Assembly (NCBI RefSeq): GCF_963676685.1
Contig: NC_092350.1
Location: 69,256,502-69,320,501, forward strand
Origin: Mytilus edulis
Taxonomy: Eukaryota > Mollusca > Bivalvia > Mytilida > Mytilidae
DNA: 64,000 bases
Reading direction: 5' to 3'
Each line of letters begins with the position of its first letter. The stretch's first letter is position 1. The notes below the pieces were generated by a model. The model was not told where the DNA came from. It ran no database searches and was given only the letters and a program-made list of their open reading frames with translations. Shown here piece after piece: positions 21,835-32,762 of the stretch. Position numbers and translations under genes: made by a program.

Positions 21835-23640
21835 TCACCAGGAATACTTATCATAACTGTTGTACATAAATTTGTCAAGAACAACCTGCTTAAAATATTT
21901 GTCATAAAATGAAGTTAAAGAACCTTTCATTTCAACAATAAATCTGTCATTTCTTTGAATTGTTATTAATTTGTGATCTTCATGTGTGTAAACAAAAAAG
22001 TCACATGTTTGTTTTCCAGTGCAAAACAGTTGTCCCTGTATTTGATAGTAAAAGTCATGTTTTGGGTCTAAAATCAACTCCCAATTTACCTCAGACAAGT
22101 AAGAAACAGATTTAGGTGTGATCAGTTCATTTCGTGCAGTATACGGACATTTGATTTCTAACAATGTATTGTTTTCTGTTAATACATCTGGAGAAGCAGC
22201 TAGAAAAGGATGCATTTTTGACACAAATAATCCACATTTAACAGTTTCTAGCTTCGTAATCGATTCATATTTCTCTATTGCTACTGGTTCATACTGTCTA
22301 CCATGCTTGATAGCTTCTGTATATAATGCAGAACTTCTCGTATATGATAAAGCAAGTTTGTGAAAGTCTGTCTTGTCTGTTGCCTTACATATTCTGCCAA
22401 AATTTGAAGATGCCAAGCGCTTGCATCTCTCATTAAGCCATTGTTTGCTCTTGGATTGATCTACTGTTAATGCCTGTATTGAAATTATGTCTTCATCTGA
22501 AATTTGAAATAATTTGTTGTCTTTTAGCCAGTGATCCTCAGGTGAAAGCTTGAAATAATCATGATCTACTGCAATAGCATACGGATTAGCTGGTTGAAAA
22601 AGGTGTGATATAGGAAATGAACCAATGTTTGAATGGTTCAAACAAATATTCCTAAAATAGTCATTATATCCAATAACACTTCTAAACTTTTCCGGCAGTG
22701 GTTCAAAACTTACATTCAAACCCTCGTTCAAAATTGCAATTTCTGAGCTTTTATAGGTGAACCAGAAAATGGCTTACATTGATGAAAAGTTTGTAACCGT
22801 TGTGTACAAGTCTCTTCTGTCCTCAACTCCTTGAAACAAGAAAACTGGGTCATTCCAAAGAGGACTGCACATACATGTTTACAATGAGCTGTTGGGCCCA
22901 TACCTGCAGCACATTCACACTGGGCCTCCATGATAGTTAGTTCTTTATTAATACAAACATCAACCTTGTATGTGATTTTTCTTTTCATCTCAGCATGACA
23001 CTCCGATTTTACAAAAAAAAAAATCATTTTCAGTCCCTAGTCGCAAGTATTTCAAAAATCTGTTATTATACAATTGCTTAGCTTTAGTGTCCAGTGTTTT
23101 TCCCATTGGTTCCAGATATATGTCTATTGATTTTGATGTAAAATTTGAAAAGTCTGTCTCTGAATTCATATCTTTATATATAGAAGAAGATGGCAATGTC
23201 ATGTTAAATTCATCCTCAGCAGTTTCTTTTCCAAAGTTCTGATTTCTGTCATATGATTCCAATCTAAGAATAAGTAAAAATATATTCATTGAATAGTTGG
23301 AAAATCCGTACAATTTTTCAAATAGCTATTTTAGACATTGCCTAATATCTATTTTAAATATACATGTATATTTAGCTACTTAATAGTAATATATTGTCTG
23401 AAATATACAATTCTCTTGTAATATGTTTGAATATGCAATAAATTTAATTATATCTAAAAGAGACTTCAATATTTCAATTTAAACACAAAGAAGACAAATA
23501 TATATACACTTTAAATTAATCATATGAACATTAAAAACATACCTTTCAATTAATTCTCTTTTTCTTCCTGATACACGTGCACCTCTTGTTTTTAATTCTT
23601 TTTTAAGCTCAGGCAGTGTCCAGCTTCCATAATTTGACAT
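21835..23640 (-). pseudogene. SAP-SWIM-YqaJ nuclease protein, two frameshifts
   Basis: Second gene of the transposon, facing the transposase. Exon 1 (23,640-23,543) encodes a SAP-like DNA-binding motif (LPELKKELKTRG...GRKRELIER). A donor GTATGT and an acceptor at 23,264 join it in phase to exon 2 (23,263 downward). Next comes a SWIM zinc finger, CEC...CKH, at about 22,919-22,865. Then follows a YqaJ-type exonuclease fold: GRQYEP, PFLAASPD, LEIKCPY and QIQGQL, holding the D, E-x-K and Q of the family. YqaJ belongs to the lambda-exonuclease-like PD-(D/E)XK nucleases. One frame change lies at an 11-base homopolymer (23,013-23,023); a compensating one lies near 22,735. Its role in transposition is unknown to me. 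Confidence 0.8.
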
Positions 23641-24150
23641 ATTGGTAGTGAAATTGACTATTGAACAGTTTATGATAAATAATAATGAACCAAAGGAATT
23701 TATAATATCTAAATTATCAGTATAAAAATGTTTGTATATAGTATCAATGAATGCATGCTGGCTTTCTTATCAACAGATGTGGTTGGACCTGATCTACCAC
23801 AGCGCCATCTATAATTAAGTGGGGATAATCTTCACCAATGTCCCTCATTGTATTCATAAAACTTGATAGAATAAACAAGTGATATCTAACTAACAAATGT
23901 AAAGTTTTAAGCCATTTGATCAACATATATAAAATCAAATAAGAAGCTTAACAAACAGTGAGCAATAAAGGGGAGTAATTTCCAATCTAATCAATACATA
24001 TATCTCTGATTTCTTATGCTCCTATAACAAGCGCACGAGTTCGGGTATATAAATGTTTATATAGTTTAAAACCTACTAATTCGCATCTGATAATAAACAT
24101 GTACATTTTATTCCAGGCAGCACCAGATTCACAAAATCGTTGTACAAAAG

Positions 24151-24271
24151 CAGAGGCGGATCCAGTCATTTTCAAAAGGGATGGGGGTTCCACTCATATG
24201 ACCTCATTCAAACCCTTTGATCGTCAAAAAAGGGGGATCCAACGCCGGATCTCTCCTTGGATCCGCCACTG
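24151..24271 (+). mobile_element. 120-bp hAT-like MITE (L2)
   Basis: Paralogue of 9,322-9,441, with ends CAGAGGCGGATCCAG and a matching inverted right end, flanked by AAAAG on both sides. It is shared through the segmental duplication, not an independent insertion. Confidence 0.6.
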
Positions 24272-26897
24272 AAAAGTGATCTTTATTAAGTATACTAATT
24301 CACATTTGCACTATACTCAACATTTGATGATATCCGTCAAACAAAGCGGAATAACTCAGATCCATATTGGTGAAAGTTGTATTAGTTTTATTGCTAGGAG
24401 TGTTGTCCAATTCTCTTTGTTAGTGATAACAAATCGACAAAAATTAAACCAAAAAGGAAAATTAGATACCTTTATGATAATCAAATTTGTAAAAACGAGC
24501 AAAATAATAATAGTTGTGTTCTGATTCAAAATCTTATTAATTGACACCTCTGCCTTTTTATGGAAACTTATGAAGACCTTGTATATATATGTGAGATAAG
24601 TTATTAAGTATTACATATACATTTTTTTATCTTGAATAATTCGGTGAAAATGATGATGTTAAACATCAAGGATTGATACTCTAAGAATTTTACAAGATAT
24701 ATCATACCCCAAGGATTTAGCTGAGGTTCCTGATCGCTCTGCCAATAACAAAAAAAATGTCAATTGTATTCATTAAACTTGGTGGAATAACAAAAGAGAT
24801 ATAACTAACAGTGGTATATTTTTAAGCCATTTAAATCAGAACACACACAAAAAAAAATAAAAAAATCAGGGACCAAAAAAGCAGTTAGCCATAAGGGGAA
24901 TTAATTTCCATTCTAATCAAAACATAAATCTCTGTTTTCGTTATGCTCATATTACGAGCGGGCGAGATTTTATAGATCTGAATTCTCAACGGAATGAAGC
25001 AAATCCATGTTTACAGTGTATAGATTCAAAGCAAAGACGTGTGACTATTGCAGTCTTAGATATGAAGTTATGTTTACTTTAATCAGTTCATCATTCGTTG
25101 TATGAGATATTTTTAAAATCTAACAATTGTGTACCTTTAAATACTACAGTTTACTAGTACATATATCGATCGCACCTTGACTGCACAGGTGTAAAGCTTC
25201 CTGGTTGCCATTTTGTTGAAGGTATTATTTCTGCTGGTTAATATTCAATATTCTTCAAATCAAACGTCAGTTCAAGTCTTGAAAATGACAATGATGCACA
25301 CATTTAAGAATTTAACGCTAATTTTTTTAAATTTATTGATTTTAAATGAGTTGACTGAAGTATATTTTGTATGAATGGCGAAAGCGATTCATTCTCAAAA
25401 TACCCACGAAAGTTCAAATAAAGTAAGTGTAAGCAATTATAGGAAGCCGTACTGTCGTCAACTATGAGGAAATCCAATATCTTATCGTCGTCTTTGAAAG
25501 GCACCGCAATTACAAGTATTAAACAATTTAAACAATAAAAGCTCTCGGCCTGATTTATAAATAAAAAAATACAGAAAACACAAATGAATGACATAAACCT
25601 ACATGTACGACAATCACTGACCTACCGGTACAGGCATAAACATATTTTGGCGGAATGAAACATTTCTGTTAGCGCTCTACCCTCTCTCAAGATGAGAAAG
25701 TGGTGTAACAGCCCAACACAAGAACAAACTATAAAAATTAGTTGCCATTGACTCATCTTAAAAAATATGTTTGAGGCACAAAACCAAATAGAATATAAAC
25801 AATAGGCACAGAACAACAGTTCCTTTTACTAAAGGATTGTACAAAGCCAATACCCACTATAAATAAACTACGTTCTCCCGGACTAAACTATCAATCAATA
25901 CCAGTCCGTGGATGAAGTGTGAAGACGTTTAAAACACCTAAGAAACGACACGCATGACCTTATGCCACTATTCGGTGTGTGCCAAGGCACCGTGATGAAG
26001 GCAGTACTTAAATTTGAAAACAAAAAAAAAAAACATTTGACTTGCATTAAGAGATGTTTAAATGACACATATATCATATTTTTTTTAATTTATTTGTACT
26101 CCCATTAACCTATCCCCGTTATTGGTGTGAGCGGCTTATTTCCTTTTCCTTGTCGCTCGTTTTGTGAATTGTCGGCGTTTATATAAAAAATAAGCCGATT
26201 TTGCTTGATTCATTTTGAAACAACAATTTACAAGTTGTCATAGAACAAAGATGTCATTAACTTAAGGTCATCATACAGCCTTCAACAATGAAAAGCACGT
26301 ATCGTATAGTAATAGATAAACTGTCAAATAAAACTGCCATTTAAATGTGAAAGCTATCAAAAGAGAAAACAATGAACTCTTTTATATTCAAACATCAGCG
26401 GAAAACAAATAAATCAATTGAAACATATAATCAATATTTGTCATATAATGAAACCATATTTGTTATCCAAACAATTATATCATATCTATTACACAGACAC
26501 ACTGTGGTTGAAGTTCGTGTCCTATAAAATACCGCCAAGTATTATGAAACTTTAACAAATATGAACACTCTGTTCTTTTAGACAGCTGAATTCGTCTCAA
26601 CTCAACCACGGTGATTCAATTGCACCATTAAAGCACATTAAAGGCAATTTGGCCATATCGTCTCAAAATCACTATTAACACATTCAATAGAGCAGGAAAG
26701 TTCCATATGAACAAAGAAAATCTTTGTGCGTAAAATTTTGTATCCACTTCTTCATTGTTCTTTGGAATTCAGTTGAAAAAAGTAACCATATTATGGTCAT
26801 TTATATGAAGATGACACGCTATTTTTTTTAAAGATATATCCTTTAAGAATTTGATATTCACAATAGCACATTTTTAAATTATTTTTATTTTAGAAAT
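24272..26897 (+). other. upstream region of TRIM-like gene 2
   Basis: Counterpart of 9,442-11,264, with no coding gene. The conserved block 25,160-25,405 may hold the promoter. Pieces of repeat R1 occur at about 25,500-25,830, 25,960-26,020 and 26,270-26,400. The segment 26,090-26,860 is an insertion relative to L1 and includes the R1 fragment. A splice acceptor TTTTATTTTAG ends at 26,893, 4 bp before the start codon. Confidence 0.5.
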
Positions 26898-28544
26898 ATG
26901 GCAGCCAAATATTGCGAACCCTGCACTGCACGTGGAAGGACTCCATCAGCCTTTCAATGGTGTACCGAATGTGAAGAAGCACTGTGTTCCGAATGTACAG
27001 AAGCTCACAAAGTTCAAAAAATGTCTCGAAGTCACCATTTGGTTGAGATAGGTAAAATACCAAACAAAATTGATCTATCCTATAATTGTTCAAAGCATCA
27101 ACATTTGCTTTTTGATTATTTTTGTGTTGATCATGATGTTATTTGCTGTAAGGAATGTTTGCCAAAAGATCATCGAGCTTGCAAAAACATATCATCAATC
27201 GATATTGCATCAAAACGTTTTAAAAAATCACAGTCATTCCTTGATTTTGAAGAACAATTGCACTTTATTTTAGAAACATTAGAAAAGATGAAAAAAAATC
27301 GGAAAGAAAATAGTAGTCGATTAGAACTAGAAGAAACTAAAATTCGGAAAGAAATAGCGAAAGCAAAAGAATATTTCATCAAACGCTTGGAATCTTTAGA
27401 AAAGTCGCTTCTGAAGCAACTAACCGAATTGAAAAACAAAAATACGACTGTTATTAAACATCATGAGCAAGATATATGTGAATTGGTAACATCAACAAAA
27501 GTCCAAAAGGAAGCTTTAGAATTTGTAAGAGATCATTGTTCTGAGAAACAAGCATTTGTTTCAATTCATTCATCTAAACCAATCTTAGATGACATTGAAA
27601 ACAAAGTGAAACAGCTGACAGAATCGTTTGTAGACACCAGCCTAAAGTTTATAGAAAAGCATTCGAAAGAATATTTAACGGATATCGGTTCAATAGAATT
27701 GAAGGAAACTCCTAGTTCAGTTTCAACTGTTCCTTACAAGCAGAGGCAGTCACAGGTTCCAATCGTTCTGAAGCAAAGCATCACCTCGCTCACCTATCTC
27801 TATGACATCGACATGAAAGGAGAAGAGTTGAATACAGTAACTGGCATCACGATAACAGATAATAACACATTGATTTTCTGTGATGTGAATAAACAAAAGG
27901 TTTATTTTTGTGATAAGAATGATGCATACCAATCATCTATCAGCTGCTCTCCACATCAACCATGGGATATAACAGTTATACCAGGAACAACCACTGCTGT
28001 TATGTCTTGTGCATCGACACCGTACATACAGTTGATCGATATAGATAGACAGCAAATATTACAACAGGTAGAAGTGAAACAATGTTTATGTTATGGTGTT
28101 GCTGCTACAAAAGATAACATATATATCGGATCTAGTGGGAAGATATATGTCCTAGACTTATTTGGAAATTTTGTTAGAACAATACAATTGAAAAACGTAG
28201 GTTATTACGTTATTTACATTTCCGCTTGCTCAAATGGAAACATTTGTTATTCATATAACAATGAAGTCCAATGCATTACGTCAGTTGGAGAACCTGTTTT
28301 CTCTTATACTTCCCCCGATCTTCAAGATGCACGAGGTATTCAAATTGATGATGCCGGCAACATATATGTTCTTGGAAGGGATTCACAAAACATTCATATT
28401 CTCACATCTTCTGGAACCAGAGTCAACATTTTATCACCAGATAATTTGTACAAACCTCTTACATTTCATTACAATAAGAAACTATCCAAAGTTTACAATA
28501 CAAATAATGACGGTGGTAAAATATCAGTATTCAAGACGAAATAG
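26898..28544 (+). CDS. TRIM-like B-box/coiled-coil/propeller protein 2
   Basis: Single-exon coding sequence of 548 residues, paralogue of 11,265-12,905. The zinc ligands of both B-boxes are conserved at the same positions (C6, C9, C22, C25, C30, C33, H37, H46, then C64, H67, C76, H79, C84, C87, H92). A coiled coil (about 115-245) and a C-terminal propeller (about 300-548) follow; RING is absent. By eye the N-terminal 60 codons are about 92 percent identical in DNA to gene 1, whereas the last 120 codons are only about 79 percent identical, with mostly amino-acid-changing differences. The upstream acceptor again indicates a 5'UTR intron. An AATAAA at about 28,748 may be the polyadenylation signal. 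Confidence 0.88.
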   Translation: MAAKYCEPCTARGRTPSAFQWCTECEEALCSECTEAHKVQKMSRSHHLVEIGKIPNKIDLSYNCSKHQHLLFDYFCVDHDVICCKECLPKDHRACKNISSIDIASKRFKKSQSFLDFEEQLHFILETLEKMKKNRKENSSRLELEETKIRKEIAKAKEYFIKRLESLEKSLLKQLTELKNKNTTVIKHHEQDICELVTSTKVQKEALEFVRDHCSEKQAFVSIHSSKPILDDIENKVKQLTESFVDTSLKFIEKHSKEYLTDIGSIELKETPSSVSTVPYKQRQSQVPIVLKQSITSLTYLYDIDMKGEELNTVTGITITDNNTLIFCDVNKQKVYFCDKNDAYQSSISCSPHQPWDITVIPGTTTAVMSCASTPYIQLIDIDRQQILQQVEVKQCLCYGVAATKDNIYIGSSGKIYVLDLFGNFVRTIQLKNVGYYVIYISACSNGNICYSYNNEVQCITSVGEPVFSYTSPDLQDARGIQIDDAGNIYVLGRDSQNIHILTSSGTRVNILSPDNLYKPLTFHYNKKLSKVYNTNNDGGKISVFKTK

Positions 28545-28837
28545 TAGTGATGTGAACGGTTAACCATGTGAAAGACTGAGCATCTAATTCCAAAAACGCT
28601 AACCGGTTAATCGGACTTTTGTTCAATTTTTATAGATTTGAAATTATTTTGTATTGAAATCATTGAATAATTTTGTTCTGCTTAAACATTATTGTCATGG
28701 TAATTAATTTGACCGATCAATTGTCCAGTAAATTGATTGCTATTGTTAATAAAAAAAATATAATAAAATTATTTAGAACTTAGAATACTTTTCTATATCA
28801 GTCCGGGGAAGATCTTAAGTAAATATAATTAGTATAC
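28545..28837 (+). other. 3' region of TRIM-like gene 2
   Basis: Probable 3'UTR. It contains two AACCGGTTAA-like words (about 28,557 and 28,600) and AATAAA followed by A-rich sequence at 28,748-28,765. No other gene is visible. Confidence 0.4.
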
Positions 28838-29270
28838 ATATAAAAAAAAAGATGTGGTATGACTGCCAATGAGACAGCTATCCACAAAAGACCAAAATGA
28901 CACAAACATTAACAATTATAGGTCACCGTACGGCCTTCAACAATGAGCAAAGCCCATACCACATATAGTCAGCTAGCTATAATAGGTCCAGATAAGACAA
29001 TGCAAAACAATTCAAGCGAGAAAACTAACGGCCTTATTTATGTAAAAAATGAACGAAAAACAAATATGTAACACATAGACAAACGACAACCACTGAATTA
29101 CAGGCTCCTGACTTGGGACAGGCACATACATAAATAATGTGGCGGGGTTAAACATGTTAGCGGGATCCCAACCCTCCCCCTAACCTGGGACAGTGGTATA
29201 ACAGTACAACATAAGAACGAACTATAAAAATCAGTTGAAAAAGGCTTAACTCATCAGATAGACAAAAAAT
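28838..29270 (+). repeat. dispersed mussel repeat R1, long copy
   Basis: The best-preserved copy in the window, running from GATGTGGTATGACTGCCAAT to about GGCTTAACTCATCAGATAGA. Diverged or partial copies lie at 10,680-10,930, 13,366-13,585, 25,500-25,830, 26,270-26,400 and, inverted, 58,970-59,170. I recall the sequence as widespread in Mytilus; no ORF or terminal repeats were found. Confidence 0.7.
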
Positions 29271-30391
29271 AAAAGTGGACGTGGCCGGGTAAAAATACAT
29301 GTTTTTTAAACAGTAACTTTAAATCAGAAATCCTAATAAGTTTAGCGATTTGCTTCATTATTTTTCTTCTTTTTAATATTGCGTAGTGTTACATCTAAAT
29401 GCGCAATTCCCATAATGCATACTTTAAAAATTGAGCCAACTACATGAATGCAATTGATCGTGAATGTAATTAGTGTATACTTGATGGTACGAGTAACAGG
29501 CTAAATCATTTTAAATTGAAACACTGCACAATATTTTGTCAGACATAAAGCGAAAATGAAAGAATCATCAGTTTCAGACATTTTCAATTCGACGAGAGCC
29601 AGAAGGTTTTCTTGATTTGAATCTGAATTCTGTCTGATTATACTAAAGGACAAACTTCAATTCATCGTGTTATTAAAAACGTACATTTGTAGGCTACTAA
29701 AGTTAAGCCTTCAAAAATCAACTTAAACAACATGTTAACTGGTTAATCGGTTGAACGATCAACAACCTGTTATAGGCGAGTGATATATTTGAAAAAGACG
29801 TCTAGTTAAGGACTTTAATGCACCTATCTAACACACGGCTAATATTTTTTTTGAATGAAAGAATAATGATCGTACTTTGATTTTTGCCCGGTCGTCACAA
29901 AATCGTACGGTGCAGTTTTTGTAAAATTGACGTTTCTTTCAGATATTAGTTGAAAATTATAAAATTACGACATATTTTGTAAGCAAAAGAAATTAGTAGT
30001 ATCTCTTCTTTTAGACAGAATAATTAAGTGAGTTAGATTCTTAAAATAATGAAAAACAATATTTACAACTGCAAATCCGCATGCTTTTGCATTCCTTCTA
30101 AATATTTGACATTTTGTACGAAATTTTCATAATCCTGACCTTTTCGGATCTACAATTATTTTTTTTATTAAATGCTTTTGCACTCTATCCGTTTTAGAAC
30201 ACACCAAATTACTCATCAAATATCGTTTTTTCATTCAAGATCAAGACTTTATCTCAACATTTCTTAAAATCACGAATTTCTGTAATTTTATGATGTTGGG
30301 TAAAATCACTATAGTTTCCGGAATCCCTTATCTATTTCGTTATCGTTTTTTTACTGAATATATTAGTCGATTTCCGTGTAATTAATAGTGC
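29271..30391 (+). other. non-coding DNA left of the tandem array
   Basis: No gene is recognised. The part 29,737-29,910 has an inverted partial copy at 49,597-49,735 on the other side of the array. Confidence 0.4.
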
Positions 30392-30395
30392 TTTT

Positions 30396-31531
30396 GGTGG
30401 CACGGTAGTATTTGCATTCCAGAATTTAGGTTGCTCTTTTGTGTACCCTACTTAGGTAAATGTATCTAAACAGTGTGATTGGACAAAAAATACAGTATCA
30501 ACTGAACATACTTTCCCAAACTGAGGGATGAATCAGGTGTAGAAAAATATGAAATAATTTTACATACAGATGAAAATGAATTTTTGAGAATTTTTTTAAA
30601 TTTTGTATTCACTGCACCATAAACAGTCAGGGGCATTACTCAAACAAGTAACAATTAAAATTACCTATTCAAGTAATGTTGAAAACGAGGCTATTTTAAA
30701 TATTACTTATATAAGTAACTTTTCTGAATATTATTTTTATAGGTGTCCAATAATACATATTTTACTAGGTTTAACAATTTTTCACAGTCATCTGATTATT
30801 TTTCCCCTAACATATTAATTCTAATCCTTCTGAAACACTAATTAACTTTCTGACGCACTTATCTTTTATACCGACGCTTCTTGGTCAAAGATTGGTATCT
30901 TGGGACAATTAAATTCTCATTTTCCTCCAAAATCTTGAAGGTAGACTGATATAAATTGATAGATACTTTTGAATTGATTAAGACTTGAAGTTATTTATAA
31001 TTTGTAACCCAAACCAAGTACACATGTTCCTTAAATAAGTTTTAATACTAATTTTATTAAAAATGTATCAAATAACTTATTCGAGTAATATTTTTGTCAT
31101 AATTTTTAAAGTAACCCTTCATCTCTATAATCCTCTCAAATACAATAAATTCTTAACTTTATGATATGAAATTATGTAAAAACTCATCAAAACTACATTT
31201 AGTCGATGTTTTTTGAAATTTAAAATAACTCTGTTAAGTATTTTTTTTTTTTCAAAAACAAAAATTACTTATATAAGTTACTTTAAAAAATTACTTGTTT
31301 AAGTAATGCCCCTGACTGATAAAAGACCTAAAATTACTAGTGGCCTTAGGTTTCTAAAAATAGCAAAAAAAGTAAACGGTCATGATACATATTCAAATTC
31401 ATTTCTGAATAGTAAAATGAAAGTATTTCAGTTAAGTGTGAATGTAGATTTTTTTGCAGTGTTAGAAAGTGGTGAAAATTCTAAAAAGGCTATCATTATA
31501 CCTATGGGCCAGGAAATACTACCGTGCCACC
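30396..31531 (+). mobile_element. M element copy 1, with nested transposon
   Basis: A 436-bp inverted-repeat element interrupted by a 695-bp transposon plus its 5-bp duplication (1,136 bp total). The TIR is GGTGGCACGGTAGTATTT, perfect at both ends. Left flank TTTT, right flank TTAA. The TTAA target at the internal copies resembles piggyBac or Kolobok elements, but no transposase is encoded, so the family is open. It shares the variant ATTATACCTATGGG with M2. Confidence 0.8.
30624..31318 (+). mobile_element. nested 695-bp non-autonomous transposon in M1
   Basis: The ends are CAGTCAGGGGCATTACT and its near-perfect inverse AGTAATGCCCCTGACTG. It is flanked by ATAAA on both sides (30,619-30,623 and 31,319-31,323); the empty site in M3 and M4 has a single ATAAA. 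It carries several 18-bp palindromes of the form ATTACTTNNNNAAGTAAT near both ends. No ORF of note. CAG...CTG ends with a 5-bp duplication do not fit a superfamily I can name with confidence. Confidence 0.8.
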
Positions 31532-32762
31532 TTAAGGGGGATATATATTTTTACACTAAATCAATGAAGGAACTTTTTTTACCTATGCAATTTGTAAGTT
31601 TATCAATAAAAAGTTGATTAAGGACAACTATGATAAAACAAGCCTTAAATTCCACCCCTGAGAGTAAAAAATGCTGATTCAGCAAATTTTGCCTGATCTG
31701 TAGGTAGTAATGTAAAAATTTTCATTGAAAGTAGAACTTCATTATTTTTATGTAACTTGCAATACATTTTTATTTATAAATGCTCGCTTTAACTTTTCGC
31801 AGTGTCTGACACATGTGCAACCACTGAAATTTGAGACGCGACATTCTACGGTTGCATGTTCATCCTATTATTTTCACCGAAATAAATAAATTGCATAATT
31901 TCTTATTTTTTTCAACATAAGTACAGCTATACTAGCTTTCTCCAGGTTTATTTAGTAGTTCTGATGTTACATGACACCAGTAGGAGCTTTTGGGGAACCA
32001 GTAAGTGGTTAAGGGGTCCTTACTTATTCATTTAGCTCTCATATTGGTATGAAATAGAGATAGAAATAGGGGTTTCTGTACATTGAATAGACATTATTTT
32101 TGACAAAGAATGTATTTATGATGCTATATCAGCAAGATTAAATGGTTTATTCATTTTCTATGCAAATACCATTAGTTGTTAAGATTTTCTGACAGTGAAA
32201 AGCACAATAAATGCAAATTGATTATGTAAGGGGACATAATTTAACCTAATGCATACATGAGAAATAGACAAACAGTCAACTTAGAGATGTATTCTAGTAC
32301 ATGTATTGCCAAACAGGTTACGGAATAATAGTTAACTGCAATCTAAAGACTCTTGTTGTATTGCCCTCATAATCTGAAAATGTTTAAAGTAATGTAAGGC
32401 ATGCTGTAAAATGTGGAATGGACTTTACTATCAGTTTTCATGATTGGGTGATTAAACTGTTTCTTTTACTCAGATTAACCATAAACAGACGAGGCAATCC
32501 AATAATTCCTCCTAAATCACCATGTTTGACTTCTGTGTTGATTTGAAACATCATATATTTGGGTTTTGTTCACTTCTTAAGTAAAAATGGTAAGATGAAA
32601 AAAAGTGAAAATCTGCCAGATGGGGTAGGGATGTAATGTTTCATTTTTTTTTAATAAGAAATGAGTGCAGACTAGTATTCTTTATTGTAATATGTTCCAA
32701 AGTAAGAAGTCTAAGCATCATAGGTGTCATGACTGGTTTCAAGTTTGTTATGTCTTGGTTAA

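Larger units (their letters stand above)
19689..23846 (+). mobile_element. ISL2EU-like DNA transposon, 4,158 bp
   Basis: The ends are GAGGGACATTGGT and ACCAATGTCCCTC. A weaker inverted similarity extends inward about 75 bp, including CAGGTCCAAC on each side. The flanks are AT/AT (19,687-19,688 and 23,847-23,848); the paralogous empty site at 9,013-9,026 has a single AT, so the target duplication is 2 bp. Two convergent genes lie inside: a THAP-DDE transposase (plus) and a SAP-SWIM-YqaJ protein (minus). THAP/DDE_Tnp_4 with a YqaJ nuclease and a 2-bp duplication is the signature I know for the ISL2EU group, a relative of PIF/Harbinger. Frameshifts in both genes suggest a defective copy unless they are sequencing errors. 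Confidence 0.85.
15864..24140 (+). repeat. A block, copy 3 (A3), interrupted
   Basis: Third copy of the 4-kb A block. Its sequence runs to GTCTAAT at 19,688, is interrupted by a 4,158-bp transposon, and resumes with ATTGTATTCATAAAAC at 23,847. Apart from that it is non-coding. A poly-T tract near 18,850-18,875 is longer than in the other copies. Confidence 0.8.
14505..28544 (+). repeat. segmental duplicate L2 (X-A3-TRIM gene)
   Basis: Second copy of the segment also present at 62-12,905. The order is X (14,505-15,863), one A block (15,864 on, split by a transposon at 19,689-23,846), the upstream region and TRIM-like gene 2. An extra approximately 770 bp at 26,090-26,860 has no counterpart in L1. 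Confidence 0.85.
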
